The notes below the pieces were generated by a model. That model ran no database searches and was not told the origin of the DNA. It saw only the letters and a list, made by a program, of their open reading frames with translations. Shown here piece by piece: positions 35,467 to 44,503 of a stretch of DNA of 64,000 nucleotides. This DNA comes from Bacteroides sp. (lineage in GTDB: Bacteria > Bacteroidota > Bacteroidia > Bacteroidales > Bacteroidaceae), in contig DXLO01000003.1 in NCBI GenBank assembly GCA_019414665.1, positions 1 through 64,000 on the forward strand, given 5' to 3'. Numbering within the stretch: the stretch's first letter is position 1; each line of letters starts with the position of its first letter. The position numbers and the translations under genes were made by a program.

Positions 35467-36375
35467 ATGAACGCAATCGTAACGCAAATGATTATCCTCT
35501 TCATACTGGTGGTCGTCGGATATATCATAAGCAAGAAAAAAATGATGGATGCGGATTTCGACCGCAAATTATCTGTTTTTGTCATCAATGTAGCATGTCC
35601 CTGTCTGATACTTTCATCGGTAATGGGCGACACTCTTCCCGACAAGCATTTTATAATACCTTTACTTATTGTCGGATTTGCTACTTATGTAATCCTGATA
35701 GGCGCCGGCTTTCTGCTGCCACACTATCTTCCCATAAAGGCAACCGACCGAGGTATCTATAGTTTTATGCTGGCCTTTGGGAATGTAGGATTTATCGGCT
35801 ACCCTATTGTAGCCTCTATTTTCGGAGCTAACGCTGTATTCTACGCCAGCATTCTTAATTTTCCCAGCACCTTGCTGATATTTGTTTTCGGTACACTTTT
35901 TATTTCGGGTGATCAAGGGAAAATGAAATTTAAATGGGATACATTATATTGTCCTGCCATGATAGCCTCGTATCTTTCCATCCTGATCGTAGCTACCGGA
36001 TGGATTCCTCCCAAAGTTATCAGTACGCCGCTTACTTTACTTGGAAATATGACCGTTCCTTCTGCTCTGCTTATCATTGGCTCTTCCATAGCACAGATAC
36101 CTATCCGCCGAATGTTAGGTACGTCCAATATCTATATAACAGCAATCTTACGCCTGTTCGCAATTCCTCTTCTCATTTTATACCTATCACGGCTATGCCA
36201 TGTCGAACCAACCATTGCCAATATCAATGTAATTCTGGCAGCCATGCCCGTTGCTTCTTATGGAACATTATTTTGTATACAATACGAAAAGGGAGAAACT
36301 ATCATGGCACAAGGTACATTTATAACAACACTGCTATCAGTTTTAACGATCCCGCTTCTTACCCTCTTTCTATAA
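35467..36375 (+). CDS. AEC family transporter (302 aa)
   Basis: A ten-helix auxin-efflux-carrier-type membrane protein: MNAIVTQMIILFILVVVGYI (helix 1), then FVINVACPCLILSSVMGD and FAFGNVGFIGYPI-like (LAFGNVGFIGYPIVASIFG) near residue 100, which is the characteristic AEC stretch. Substrate is unknown; malate or other organic acids have been proposed for bacterial members. It is not in the hexuronate operon and is separated from it by a terminator. Confidence 0.9.
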   Translation: MNAIVTQMIILFILVVVGYIISKKKMMDADFDRKLSVFVINVACPCLILSSVMGDTLPDKHFIIPLLIVGFATYVILIGAGFLLPHYLPIKATDRGIYSFMLAFGNVGFIGYPIVASIFGANAVFYASILNFPSTLLIFVFGTLFISGDQGKMKFKWDTLYCPAMIASYLSILIVATGWIPPKVISTPLTLLGNMTVPSALLIIGSSIAQIPIRRMLGTSNIYITAILRLFAIPLLILYLSRLCHVEPTIANINVILAAMPVASYGTLFCIQYEKGETIMAQGTFITTLLSVLTIPLLTLFL

Positions 36376-36436
36376 AAAAGTTATCATCTACTGAAAAAAA
36401 AGATTACTTTAATTATCAAAACAAGACATAAAAAAA

Positions 36437-36483
36437 TGAGAAAGCATCGCAAAGTATGCGCTCACACTTCGCGATGCTTCTCA
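36437..36483. terminator. Terminator between the AEC transporter gene and eda
   Basis: TGAGAAAGCATCGC (36437-36450) pairs with GCGATGCTTCTCA (36471-36483) with one bulged A and a 20-nt loop. It lies between convergent genes. Confidence 0.75.
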
Positions 36484-36523
36484 CTTTATACACCTTTAAA
36501 CAAAATGAACTTTTAGTTCTTTA

Positions 36524-37192
36524 TTACTTACGAGCTTCTGCAATATATCCCAAAGCTTCCTTACATTTTTCTGTAACATAAGCCCAGTCTTCTGCAGCAA
36601 CTTTATCTTTAGGGAACAATTTAGAACCCATTCCCACGCAGAATACACCTGCCTTAATCCAAGAAGTCAGATTTTCCTGAGTAGGTTCTACTCCACCTGT
36701 AACCATCAGCTTAGACCATGGCATCGGGGCAAGCATACCTTTTACCAGCTTCGGACCAAGAACATCACCCGGGAAGATTTTACACAAATCACATCCCAGT
36801 TCCTGAGCGAAACCAACTTCTGATACGCTTCCGCAACCCGGAGTATAAGCTACAAGGCGACGGTTACATACTTTTGCAATTTCGGGGTTGAACAATGGAC
36901 CAACTACAAAGTTAGCTCCCAGCTGAATGTACAAAGCAGCAGTAGCAGGATCAACAACAGAACCTACTCCCATTGCCATTTCCGGACATTCTTTTGCTGC
37001 AAATTTTACAACTTCAGCAAATACTTCGTGAGCAAAGTCACCACGGTTTGTAAATTCGAAAGCACGAACACCACCGTCATAACAAGCCTTAACTACTTTT
37101 TTTGCGATTTCTGCATCCTTATGATAAAATACAGGAACCATACCTGTTGAACCAATCTTGTTCAACACCGCGATTTTGTCAAATTTTGCCAT
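36524..37192 (-). CDS. eda: KDPG/KHG aldolase (222 aa)
   Basis: Cleaves 2-keto-3-deoxy-6-phosphogluconate into pyruvate and glyceraldehyde-3-phosphate. A class I TIM-barrel aldolase: the family glutamate is in FEFTNRGD and the Schiff-base lysine in DLCKIFPGD. GVGSVVDPATA and VTGGVEPTQENL match the family. Length is normal. It follows kdgK by 36 bases on the minus strand, so the pair is an operon for the last two steps of hexuronate breakdown. Confidence 0.95.
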   Translation of the reverse strand: MAKFDKIAVLNKIGSTGMVPVFYHKDAEIAKKVVKACYDGGVRAFEFTNRGDFAHEVFAEVVKFAAKECPEMAMGVGSVVDPATAALYIQLGANFVVGPLFNPEIAKVCNRRLVAYTPGCGSVSEVGFAQELGCDLCKIFPGDVLGPKLVKGMLAPMPWSKLMVTGGVEPTQENLTSWIKAGVFCVGMGSKLFPKDKVAAEDWAYVTEKCKEALGYIAEARK

Positions 37193-37228
37193 TTTATTTA
37201 TAACCTAATATTTCCTTAACTGAATAAA

Positions 37229-38251
37229 TTATCTCTGAACACGTCCGCTAGCATCACCACCTGCCAAAGCTTCAACTTCTTCAACAGAAACCAAGTTGAA
37301 GTCACCATTGATAGTATGTTTCAAAGCAGAAGCAGCTACAGCGAATTCCAAAGCTTCACCCTGGTTAGGTTTAGTCAACAATCCGTGGATAATACCACCA
37401 GAGAATGAATCACCACCACCTACACGGTCAATAATCGGATTGATATCGTAACGCTTAGAAGTATAGAATTCTTCACCGTTGTAAATCATAGCTTTCCAGC
37501 CATTGTGAGTAGCAGAGAACGATTCACGTAATGTAGAAATAACATATTTGAATCCGAATTCCTTAGCCATTGCTGTAAAGATACCTTTGTAGCCTTCAGC
37601 ATCAGTTTTACCACCTTCAACGTCTGCATCAGGTTTAAAGCCAAGACAAAGTTCAGCATCTTCTTCATTACCGATACATACATCTACATATTGCATCAAT
37701 GGGCGCATAATAGACTGAGCTTTTTCTTTTGTCCAAAGTTTTTTACGGAAGTTCAAGTCAACAGAAACTGTTACTCCATGGCGTTTTGCAGCCTCACAAG
37801 CCAGTTTAGTAAGCTCTGCAGCCTTATCAGAGATAGCTGGAGTAATACCAGACCAGTGGAACCAGTCAGCTCCTTCCATGATAGCATCAAAATCGAAATC
37901 ACACGGATCAGCTTCTGCGATAGCCGAGTGAGCACGGTCATAAATAACCTTGCTAGGACGCATAGAAGCACCTGTTTCCAAATAATAAATACCTACACGA
38001 TCACCACCACGAGCAATAAAATCTGTCTTAACACCATACTTACGTAAAGCGTTTACTGCTGATTGACCGATTTCATGCTTCGGCAGCTTTGTTACGAAGT
38101 ATGCATCGTGGCCGTAATTGGCGCAGCTAACAGCAACATTTGCTTCACCACCACCGTATACAACATCAAAGTTATCAGACTGCACGAAACGGGTATTTCC
38201 CGGAGTAGACAATCTCAACATGATCTCACCTAAAGTAACAATTTTTCCCAT
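37229..38251 (-). CDS. kdgK: 2-keto-3-deoxygluconate kinase (340 aa)
   Basis: PfkB-family ribokinase-fold enzyme that phosphorylates KDG to KDPG. GEIMLRLSTPG at the start, VVYGGGEANVAVS (PfkB signature 1) and the DRVGGGDSFSGGII segment (signature 2, with the catalytic Asp) are visible. Family assignment to KDG kinase rests on the eda and uxaA neighbours. Expressed from a near-consensus promoter at 38367-38397 overlapping a LacI-type operator. Confidence 0.93.
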   Translation of the reverse strand: MGKIVTLGEIMLRLSTPGNTRFVQSDNFDVVYGGGEANVAVSCANYGHDAYFVTKLPKHEIGQSAVNALRKYGVKTDFIARGGDRVGIYYLETGASMRPSKVIYDRAHSAIAEADPCDFDFDAIMEGADWFHWSGITPAISDKAAELTKLACEAAKRHGVTVSVDLNFRKKLWTKEKAQSIMRPLMQYVDVCIGNEEDAELCLGFKPDADVEGGKTDAEGYKGIFTAMAKEFGFKYVISTLRESFSATHNGWKAMIYNGEEFYTSKRYDINPIIDRVGGGDSFSGGIIHGLLTKPNQGEALEFAVAASALKHTINGDFNLVSVEEVEALAGGDASGRVQR

Positions 38252-38351
38252 TGTAGATAAATTTTATACTATTTATAATAAGTTTGATAATCTTACCGTC
38301 AAAGTGGATATCACATGTTCGCGTCTTCATAGATTAAATAAACAATATCCT

Positions 38352-38371
38352 CTTTGTGTACGCACACAAAG
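38352..38371. promoter_or_regulatory. LacI-type operator on the kdgK promoter
   Basis: CTTTGTGT-ACGC-ACACAAAG is an inverted repeat of two perfect 8-base arms around a CG-containing centre, the shape of a LacI-family operator. It overlaps the kdgK -7 box and start of transcription and lies in the divergent region before the LacI gene at 38476. The regulator most likely binds here and represses kdgK-eda until its inducer (probably KDG or KDPG) appears. Confidence 0.75.
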
Positions 38372-38397
38372 GTACGAGTTATTTTTTAAATAACAAA
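38367..38397 (-). promoter_or_regulatory. kdgK-eda promoter (TTTG-N19-TACCTTTG)
   Basis: TTTG (38397 to 38394) and TACCTTTG (38374 to 38367) on the minus strand with a 19-base spacer. Part of the -7 box lies inside the palindrome at 38352-38371. Confidence 0.85.
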
Positions 38398-38405
38398 AAA
38401 AGTTA

Positions 38406-38413
38406 TATATTTG
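38406..38413 (+). promoter_or_regulatory. -7 box of the LacI regulator gene
   Basis: TATATTTG matches TAnnTTTG and points away from kdgK. It is 62 bases upstream of the regulator start codon; the -33 region is T-rich (38382-38387) and lies next to the kdgK promoter. Confidence 0.6.
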
Positions 38414-38475
38414 TATCGAAAAATTTTTTCTTCATCAATTAAGAAAGACCTCCTATATAAATAAGGTATATAGAT

Positions 38476-39555
38476 ATGGATAAACAAGTAGAACGTATTC
38501 GTATAAAAGATATAGCCCAGATGGCGGAAGTGTCAGTCGGGACAGTAGACAGAGTTCTTCACGGGCGAACTGGCGTTTCGGAAGCAAGTCGCAAGAAGGT
38601 AGAAAACATCCTTAAGCAACTTGACTACCAACCCAACATGTATGCCAGCGCACTGGCCTCAAATAAAAAATATATTTTTGCCTGTTTATTGCCTCTCCAT
38701 GCAAAAGGCGACTATTGGGTGGATGTAGAAAATGGCATGTATCAGGCAATGAAGGCTTTTTCCGATTTCAACATTTCATTACATATTGATTATTACGACC
38801 AATACGAATTCGGCTCTTTCGTATCCGCCGGCAACCGCCTGCTGGCAATGAACCCAGACGGCTTGATTCTATCTCCGACAATTGAAACGGAAACAACCCA
38901 AATTGTAAGCAAGCTTCAGATATTAAATATACCTTATATATTTATAGATTCAAATATACCTCATCTGAATCCACTGGCTTTTTACGGACAACATGCTAAA
39001 CAAAGTGGGTATTTCGCTGCACGCATGGCAAAAATGCTGATACAAGACAGCAAAGAACTGATTATCTTCCGGCAAATAAACGAAGGCAGATTAGGTTCAA
39101 ACCAGCAGTTACACCGTGAGGAAGGATTTTATGCATATATGAAAGAACACCATCCTGATTTGAAGATGTGGGAATTGAATCTATATGCCAAACAGCCAGG
39201 AGAAGACGAGGCCATACTGGATGATTTCTTCCAAAAGCATCCAGGTATATCATATGGAATCACATTCAACTCAAAAGCCTATATCATTGGAGAATATATA
39301 TTGAGACACAAAAGACACGATTTCCACTTAATGGGTTACGATTTACTGACCAGAAATGTAGCCTGTCTGCGCGAAGGCGTGATAGACTTCCTTATCGCAC
39401 AGCAACCTACTCTACAGGGATATAGCAGCGTAGAAAGTTTATGCAATCATCTTATCTTAAAGAAAAAAGTAAAAGAATGCAACTATATGCCAATCAACCT
39501 GCTGACAATAGAGAATATAGATTTCTACCTGGATGCAAACAGGAACAATAACTAA
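38476..39555 (+). CDS. LacI-family transcriptional regulator (359 aa)
   Basis: An N-terminal LacI helix-turn-helix (IRIKDIAQMAEVSVGTVDRVLHGR, about residues 8-31; the family VSxxTVSRVLNG motif is modified to VSVGTVDRVLHG) is joined to a periplasmic-binding-protein-like sugar domain (for example GDYWVDVENGMYQAM and GLILSPTIETE). It lies between divergent kdgK-eda and downstream uxaA, 10 bases apart, so it very likely controls hexuronate breakdown through the operator at 38352-38371. Confidence 0.93.
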   Translation: MDKQVERIRIKDIAQMAEVSVGTVDRVLHGRTGVSEASRKKVENILKQLDYQPNMYASALASNKKYIFACLLPLHAKGDYWVDVENGMYQAMKAFSDFNISLHIDYYDQYEFGSFVSAGNRLLAMNPDGLILSPTIETETTQIVSKLQILNIPYIFIDSNIPHLNPLAFYGQHAKQSGYFAARMAKMLIQDSKELIIFRQINEGRLGSNQQLHREEGFYAYMKEHHPDLKMWELNLYAKQPGEDEAILDDFFQKHPGISYGITFNSKAYIIGEYILRHKRHDFHLMGYDLLTRNVACLREGVIDFLIAQQPTLQGYSSVESLCNHLILKKKVKECNYMPINLLTIENIDFYLDANRNNN

Positions 39556-39565
39556 CATATAATTT

Positions 39566-41056
39566 ATGGAAACAACTTATCTAAAAATTAACCCGGCAGA
39601 CAACGTTGCTGTCGCTATCACTCCCCTGAAAGCTGGAGAAACTATCCAGATTGACGGACAGGAGATTACTTTAAAAACAGATATTCCAGCCGGACACAAA
39701 GTAACACTGCAAGATTTCAATGAAGGTGACAATATTGTAAAATACGGTTATCCTATCGGACATGCCATTAAACATGTACCTCAGGGAAGCTGGATTTGCG
39801 AGAAAGAAATAAAAACCAACCTTGCCGGATTGCTGGACTATACGTACAATCCGGTTGAGGTTTCACTGGATATTCCGCAGGAAAATCTTACATTCAAAGG
39901 ATATCGTCGTAAAAACGGAGATGTAGGTATTCGTAATGAAATCTGGATCATCCCGACAGTGGGCTGCGTAAACGGTATCGTGAACCAGCTTGCAGAAGCT
40001 CTTCGCCGTGAAACAAAAGAAGAAGGAATCGATGCCATCATGGCTTTCCCTCATAATTACGGATGCTCTCAGTTGGGAGACGACCATGAAAACACGAAGA
40101 AAATCCTACGCGACATGGTACTCCATCCCAATGCCGGAGCTGTATTGGTCGTAGGTTTGGGATGCGAAAACAACCAGCCTGACATTTTCCGTGAATTTAT
40201 CGGTGAGTACGACGAAGACAGAATCAAGTTTATGGTAGCTCAAAAGGTTGACGATGAATTTGAGGAAGGCATGAAAATTTTGCGTGACTTATATGCAAAA
40301 TGTAAACAGGATGTACGCACCGACATTCCACTGTCAGAACTGCGTGTCGGATTAAAGTGTGGTGGCTCAGACGGCTTCTCAGGTATTACAGCCAATCCGT
40401 TGCTGGGAATGTTCTCAGACTTCCTCATCGCACAAGGAGGAACATCCGTACTGACTGAAGTTCCTGAAATGTTTGGAGCAGAAACAATCCTGATGAATCG
40501 CTGCAAGACTCCGGAACTGTTCGAAAAGACCGTACATCTTATCAACGACTTTAAGGAATACTTCCTTTCACACGGAGAACCAGTGGGCGAAAATCCGTCA
40601 CCGGGAAATAAGGCAGGTGGTATTTCTACTCTTGAAGAAAAAGCATTGGGCTGCACACAGAAATGTGGAAAGAGTTACGTATCAGGAGTAATGCCTTACG
40701 GAGAACGCTTGCAGACAAAAGGATTGAATCTGCTTTCTGCTCCGGGAAATGACCTGGTTGCAGCTACCGCTCTCGCTTCTTGTGGATGCCACATGGTATT
40801 GTTTACCACCGGACGCGGTACACCGTTCGGTACTTACGTACCAACCATGAAGATTTCTACCAATTCTCGTCTGGCAGCTCACAAACCGGGATGGATTGAC
40901 TTCAATGCCGGAGTTATTGTAGAAAACGAGCCTATGACTGTTACATGCAAACGATTCATCGACTACGTTATCAAAGTAGCCAGTGGAGAATGGGTTAACA
41001 ATGAAAAGAAAGGTTACCGCGAAATTGCAATATTCAAGACTGGGGTAACTTTATAA
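39566..41056 (+). CDS. uxaA: Altronate dehydratase (496 aa)
   Basis: Converts D-altronate to KDG. The N-terminal SAF domain (residues ~1-95) has AVAITPLKAGETI, then the large catalytic region with GYRRKNGDVGIRNEIWIIPTVGCVN, PHNYGCSQLGDDHENTK, VGLGCENNQ and LKCGGSDGFSG, all family marks. Length is normal. Uronate isomerase (UxaC) and altronate oxidoreductase (UxaB) are not in this window, so those steps are encoded elsewhere or altronate is taken up directly. A terminator follows it. Confidence 0.95.
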   Translation: METTYLKINPADNVAVAITPLKAGETIQIDGQEITLKTDIPAGHKVTLQDFNEGDNIVKYGYPIGHAIKHVPQGSWICEKEIKTNLAGLLDYTYNPVEVSLDIPQENLTFKGYRRKNGDVGIRNEIWIIPTVGCVNGIVNQLAEALRRETKEEGIDAIMAFPHNYGCSQLGDDHENTKKILRDMVLHPNAGAVLVVGLGCENNQPDIFREFIGEYDEDRIKFMVAQKVDDEFEEGMKILRDLYAKCKQDVRTDIPLSELRVGLKCGGSDGFSGITANPLLGMFSDFLIAQGGTSVLTEVPEMFGAETILMNRCKTPELFEKTVHLINDFKEYFLSHGEPVGENPSPGNKAGGISTLEEKALGCTQKCGKSYVSGVMPYGERLQTKGLNLLSAPGNDLVAATALASCGCHMVLFTTGRGTPFGTYVPTMKISTNSRLAAHKPGWIDFNAGVIVENEPMTVTCKRFIDYVIKVASGEWVNNEKKGYREIAIFKTGVTL

Positions 41057-41124
41057 TAACAACATTTTTCTTCCCGAAGCCTGAATAATAAAATAAAATG
41101 TCATCAGGCACTAAGGAACACAGC

Positions 41125-41168
41125 AAGGAATCTCTGAGAACACACCATACAATTTTCAGAGATTCCTT
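41125..41168 (+). terminator. Terminator after uxaA
   Basis: AAGGAATCTCTGA (41125-41137) pairs with TCAGAGATTCCTT (41156-41168), 13 bp with an 18-nt loop, then TTATATAATTT. It separates uxaA from the nhaC gene, so nhaC is probably its own transcript. Confidence 0.75.
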
Positions 41169-41199
41169 TATATAATTTAAGGTAGATACATCAATTTTT

Positions 41200-42504
41200 A
41201 TGGACTTAAACAAACTGACTCCCATTATCAACAAGCCCAACGGCTGGGCACTGATGCCTTTAGTGGTATTCCTTTGTCTTTATCTGGTGACTTCACTTAT
41301 TGTCAACGATTTCTACAAAGTACCTATCACCGTAGCATTTCTGGTAGCCTCTGTCTACGCCGTGGCAACGACAAAAGGATTAAGCCTCAACGACCGCATA
41401 CTTCAATATTCATCAGGAGCAGCAAACAAAAATATCATGCTGATGCTCTGGATATTTATTCTGGCCGGAGCCTTTGCCCAATCGGCCAAAGCCATGGGAG
41501 CCATAGATGCAACCGTAAATCTGACGCTTCTACTACTGCCCGACAATCTGCTGCTGGCAGGAATTTTTCTGGCTTCCTGTTTCATATCATTGTCTATCGG
41601 TACATCGGTGGGAACAATCGTGGCCCTTACGCCGGTTGCGGCGGGTATTGCCATGAAGACAGATGTAAGTCTGCCGTTCATGACAGCTCTCGTCATAGGA
41701 GGAGCTTTTTTCGGTGATAATCTTTCTTTTATTTCCGATACTACGATAGCCGCAACACGTACACAAGGTTGCGTAATGCGCGACAAGTTTCGGGTAAATT
41801 TCCTGATTGCCGTTCCTGCTGCCCTGCTTGTATTTATCTATTATATCATATATGGTACACAAGTAGAGTCAGCAAGCGAAATACATGCGATAGAATGGGG
41901 CAAAGTTATCCCCTACCTCATTGTCCTGGGTACAGCTATTGCCGGTATGAATGTAACTCTGGTCCTACTCCTTGGAGTACTTTCAACAGGTATCATAGGT
42001 TGTATATATGGAAGCTTCGACCTTTTCGGATGGTTTGCTTCCATGGGTGAAGGCATCACTGGAATGGGAGAACTTATCATCATTACATTAATGGCAGGAG
42101 GCATGCTTGAGCTGATTCGCTTCAACGGAGGTGTAGATTATATTCTGCATCATCTGACTCGCCATGTAAGCAACAAGAGAGGAGCCGAACTTAGTATTGC
42201 CGCATTAGTCAGCTTAGCCAATTTCTGTACAGCCAATAATACGATAGCCATTATTACTGTCGGACCTCTAGCTAATAACATAGCCGAACAATTCAGGGTA
42301 GACAAACGAAAAAGTGCCAGTATTCTCGATACTTTTTCATGCGTCGTACAAGGCCTTATTCCTTATGGAGCACAAATGCTGATAGCAGCCGAACTGACAA
42401 AATTATCCCCTATCAGTATCATTGGCTATCTGTACTACCCTATAATATTAGGAATAGTAGCTCTGTTAAGCATCCTTTTACGCTACCCTAAACGGTATTC
42501 GTAA
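41200..42504 (+). CDS. NhaC-family Na+/H+ antiporter (434 aa)
   Basis: A polytopic membrane antiporter of the NhaC superfamily. The segment SIGTSVGTIVALTPVAAGIA (residues ~128-147) and GGAFFGDNLSFISDTTIAATRTQG are NhaC hallmarks, with charged or polar residues in the membrane helices. Length is normal. No recognisable promoter was found in the 143 bases upstream. It may exchange sodium or a dicarboxylate/lactate for protons; the neighbour genes do not settle the substrate. Confidence 0.9.
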   Translation: MDLNKLTPIINKPNGWALMPLVVFLCLYLVTSLIVNDFYKVPITVAFLVASVYAVATTKGLSLNDRILQYSSGAANKNIMLMLWIFILAGAFAQSAKAMGAIDATVNLTLLLLPDNLLLAGIFLASCFISLSIGTSVGTIVALTPVAAGIAMKTDVSLPFMTALVIGGAFFGDNLSFISDTTIAATRTQGCVMRDKFRVNFLIAVPAALLVFIYYIIYGTQVESASEIHAIEWGKVIPYLIVLGTAIAGMNVTLVLLLGVLSTGIIGCIYGSFDLFGWFASMGEGITGMGELIIITLMAGGMLELIRFNGGVDYILHHLTRHVSNKRGAELSIAALVSLANFCTANNTIAIITVGPLANNIAEQFRVDKRKSASILDTFSCVVQGLIPYGAQMLIAAELTKLSPISIIGYLYYPIILGIVALLSILLRYPKRYS

Positions 42505-42556
42505 GCAGTGAAATCAAGAAAAAGATTATTTTTCTTACAAAAAACTGGGCAATTTA

Positions 42557-42587
42557 TTTGCAGGAATAAAAAAAAGTAGTACCTTTG
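42557..42587 (+). promoter_or_regulatory. Promoter of the tRNA pair (TTTG-N19-TACCTTTG)
   Basis: TTTG at 42557-42560 and TACCTTTG at 42580-42587 with a 19-base spacer. tRNA-Asp begins 38 bases downstream. Confidence 0.85.
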
Positions 42588-42625
42588 CACTCGCAATCGA
42601 GAGAGATAGCAAATAAAAAAATAAT

Positions 42626-42699
42626 GGTGCGTTAGTTCAGTTGGTTAGAATACATGCCTGTCACGCATGGGGTCACGGGTTCGAGTCCCGTACGCACCG
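42626..42699 (+). tRNA. tRNA-Asp (GUC)
   Basis: A 74-nt cloverleaf with 7-bp acceptor stem (GGTGCGT with ACGCACC), D loop AGTTGGTTAGA, anticodon loop CTGTCAC with anticodon GTC at 42660-42662, and T arm CGGGTTCGAGTCCCG. CCA is not encoded. Transcribed with the tRNA-Arg 13 bases later. Confidence 0.97.
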
Positions 42700-42712
42700 C
42701 TTAATTAAGGAT

Positions 42713-42786
<74 letters not shown>

Positions 42787-42792
42787 CAGGAA

Positions 42793-42818
42793 GCGATTAC
42801 TTCGGTAATCGCTTTTTT
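42793..42818 (+). terminator. Terminator of the tRNA operon
   Basis: GCGATTAC (42793-42800), loop TTCG and GTAATCGC (42805-42812) form an 8-bp stem with a UUCG tetraloop followed by a T run (42813-42818). Confidence 0.95.
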
Positions 42819-42918
42819 GTTATATATTCCTATAAAATTATTATTCCTAAAATAAAAGCCAATATCCTTTCCTATCTCACTTTTTTTTACTACATTAGTA
42901 AAATATAAATATTTAGCT

Positions 42919-43507
42919 ATGGATATGCGCATTTTTCAAGTAAAATCAAATAAGGCGCTTCCGCATACGGGAAGTATTCTTATTGCTTCCCCATTATTAT
43001 ATGATTATCATTTTGCCCGTTCAGTCGTCCTGATGATAACACATAATTCGGAGGGAAGTATGGGCATTGTAATGAATAAGGATTTCAGATATCATATTTC
43101 ACTAAACCAACTTGTTCCTAATCTGGAAACAGCCCCCCTTATCCCTGTCTATAAAGGCGGACCCGTAGACAGAAGTACCATCTTTTTCTTACACACTACC
43201 CGATTTGGAGGGTTCATTTCCTCTAGGCAATGGTCTGTTCTTAAATGGTGACTTCGAACGCGTGCAGCAATATATACTGGCAGGAAATCCCATCGAAGGA
43301 CATATCCGCTTCTTTGCGGGATACGCCGGATGGAACAACACACAACTTCAAAAAGAGATAAACGAGGATTCGTGGATCATAGGAGAAACCTGCAAGCAGC
43401 ACTTGCTGGAGGAGAATTATCGGGAGCTATGGCAAACCAGCATGAATGAGCTGGGCAATCCCTATCGCTTGTGGGCTAAATATCCGCAATATCCGTCATG
43501 CAATTAA
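42919..43507 (+). pseudogene. yqgE: YqgE/AlgH-family gene with a frameshift
   Basis: The first part (start 42919) has the YqgE pattern LPHTGSILIASPLLYDYHFARSVVLMITHN and PVYKGGPVDRSTIFFLHT, then runs into a stop. The normal continuation (LPDLEGSFPLGNGLFLNGDF, then GHIRFFAGYAGWNNTQLQKEI) is in another frame, ending at 43507. Loss of one CA unit from the repeat at 43191-43196 explains the shift: restoring ACA gives the family sequence LHT-LPDL. A +1 base insertion is less good. The full protein would be ~196 residues, the usual length. Either a true pseudogene or a sequencing error. Confidence 0.8.
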
Positions 43508-44032
43508 AGGATTCATTTTCTGCAGCAGACATACATCCCGATATCCTCTTCCGGTATGCAACCAGTCTTTCAATACTCCTGTCGTATTAAATCCTGCAGA
43601 ATGGAAGAGATTGATACATGCGGCATTGCTTGTCTTCACATAAGCATACAATTGATGCATACCCAACAGACTGAAGCAATGCCGTTCCAGCAACGATAAG
43701 GCGGAACGGGCAATTCCACGACGACGAAATTCTTTCAAAACAACAATACCTACTTCGGCACGGCTATGACGGGCATCGAATGTACACAAGTCTATGACTC
43801 CGGCTACACTACCGGAACAATGCTCTATGACCAACCGAAGCTGACCGTCAACATATATATCATTGGTATTTTCCGCAATATACCTCTCAAGCTGAAAACG
43901 GGAGAAAGGTCCCGTCACAATACCATTTTCCCACAGTTCTTCATCATTTTCCAGCCTCATCAGCACATCTACGTCACTTGGCTCCAAAGCCCGAAGACGG
44001 ATTTCATCTGTATATAACAAGGCAAAGCTCAT
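43496..44032 (-). CDS. GNAT acetyltransferase, RimJ/RimL-like (178 aa)
   Basis: N-acetyltransferase fold: VAGVIDLCTFDARHSRAEVGIVV and EFRRRGIARSALSLLERHC, with the acetyl-CoA loop RRRGIA, and the later VKTSNAACINLFHSAGF. Substrate unknown; similar proteins acetylate amines or protein N-termini. The stop overlaps the convergent yqgE end by 12 bases, and the start overlaps the upstream membrane-protein gene by 4 bases, so it is in an operon with it and recR. Confidence 0.9.
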   Translation of the reverse strand: MSFALLYTDEIRLRALEPSDVDVLMRLENDEELWENGIVTGPFSRFQLERYIAENTNDIYVDGQLRLVIEHCSGSVAGVIDLCTFDARHSRAEVGIVVLKEFRRRGIARSALSLLERHCFSLLGMHQLYAYVKTSNAACINLFHSAGFNTTGVLKDWLHTGRGYRDVCLLQKMNPLIA

Positions 44033-44493
44033 TGTGCACGCTCCTCGTTACGCTGCAAATCAAGTTCAGAAACGACCCGTTCACGTCCCGGTACACAGAA
44101 TAAAGAAGCAACCAGTACCATACCGGCACATAATACTCCCGTCGTATCCATTGTCCAATAATAAACGGAAAGATTTACCAGAGCTGCAACAAGCAACAGG
44201 CATACCCGCACTTCATTCCAGCGACGATAGCTTTTTACAGCTTCTACAAGCGGAAGAGTACGCACATATTTTATCAACGACAAACTGAACAAGCGAAGCG
44301 ACAAGGGAATCAAACCTACAGCAAGCAAGATACCACACACCTGCAACATATAACCAGTACGTACATCATCAGTAAAGATTCCCTGAGGAAGAATATCATA
44401 CTCGTACAAAACAATCAAAACCAAACACAACACCCAAAGCAGCGCATACTCTATCTTCAGGCATTTCAATAGCTGTGCAATTTCTTTTTCCAT
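44029..44493 (-). CDS. Small membrane protein (154 aa)
   Basis: Four predicted membrane segments: YALLWVLCLVLIVLY, LQVCGILLAVGLIPLSLRL, VRVCLLLVAALVNLSVYYW and TGVLCAGMVLVASLFCV. No family recognised. It lies 10 bases after recR and overlaps the GNAT gene by 4 bases. Confidence 0.75.
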   Translation of the reverse strand: MEKEIAQLLKCLKIEYALLWVLCLVLIVLYEYDILPQGIFTDDVRTGYMLQVCGILLAVGLIPLSLRLFSLSLIKYVRTLPLVEAVKSYRRWNEVRVCLLLVAALVNLSVYYWTMDTTGVLCAGMVLVASLFCVPGRERVVSELDLQRNEERAQ

Positions 44494-44503
44494 TTCAATA
44501 TAT

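Noticed and set aside
42919..43507. Two separate small genes in the YqgE region
   Set aside because: The two pieces join into one YqgE family sequence when a CA unit is restored, so one broken gene is the better reading.
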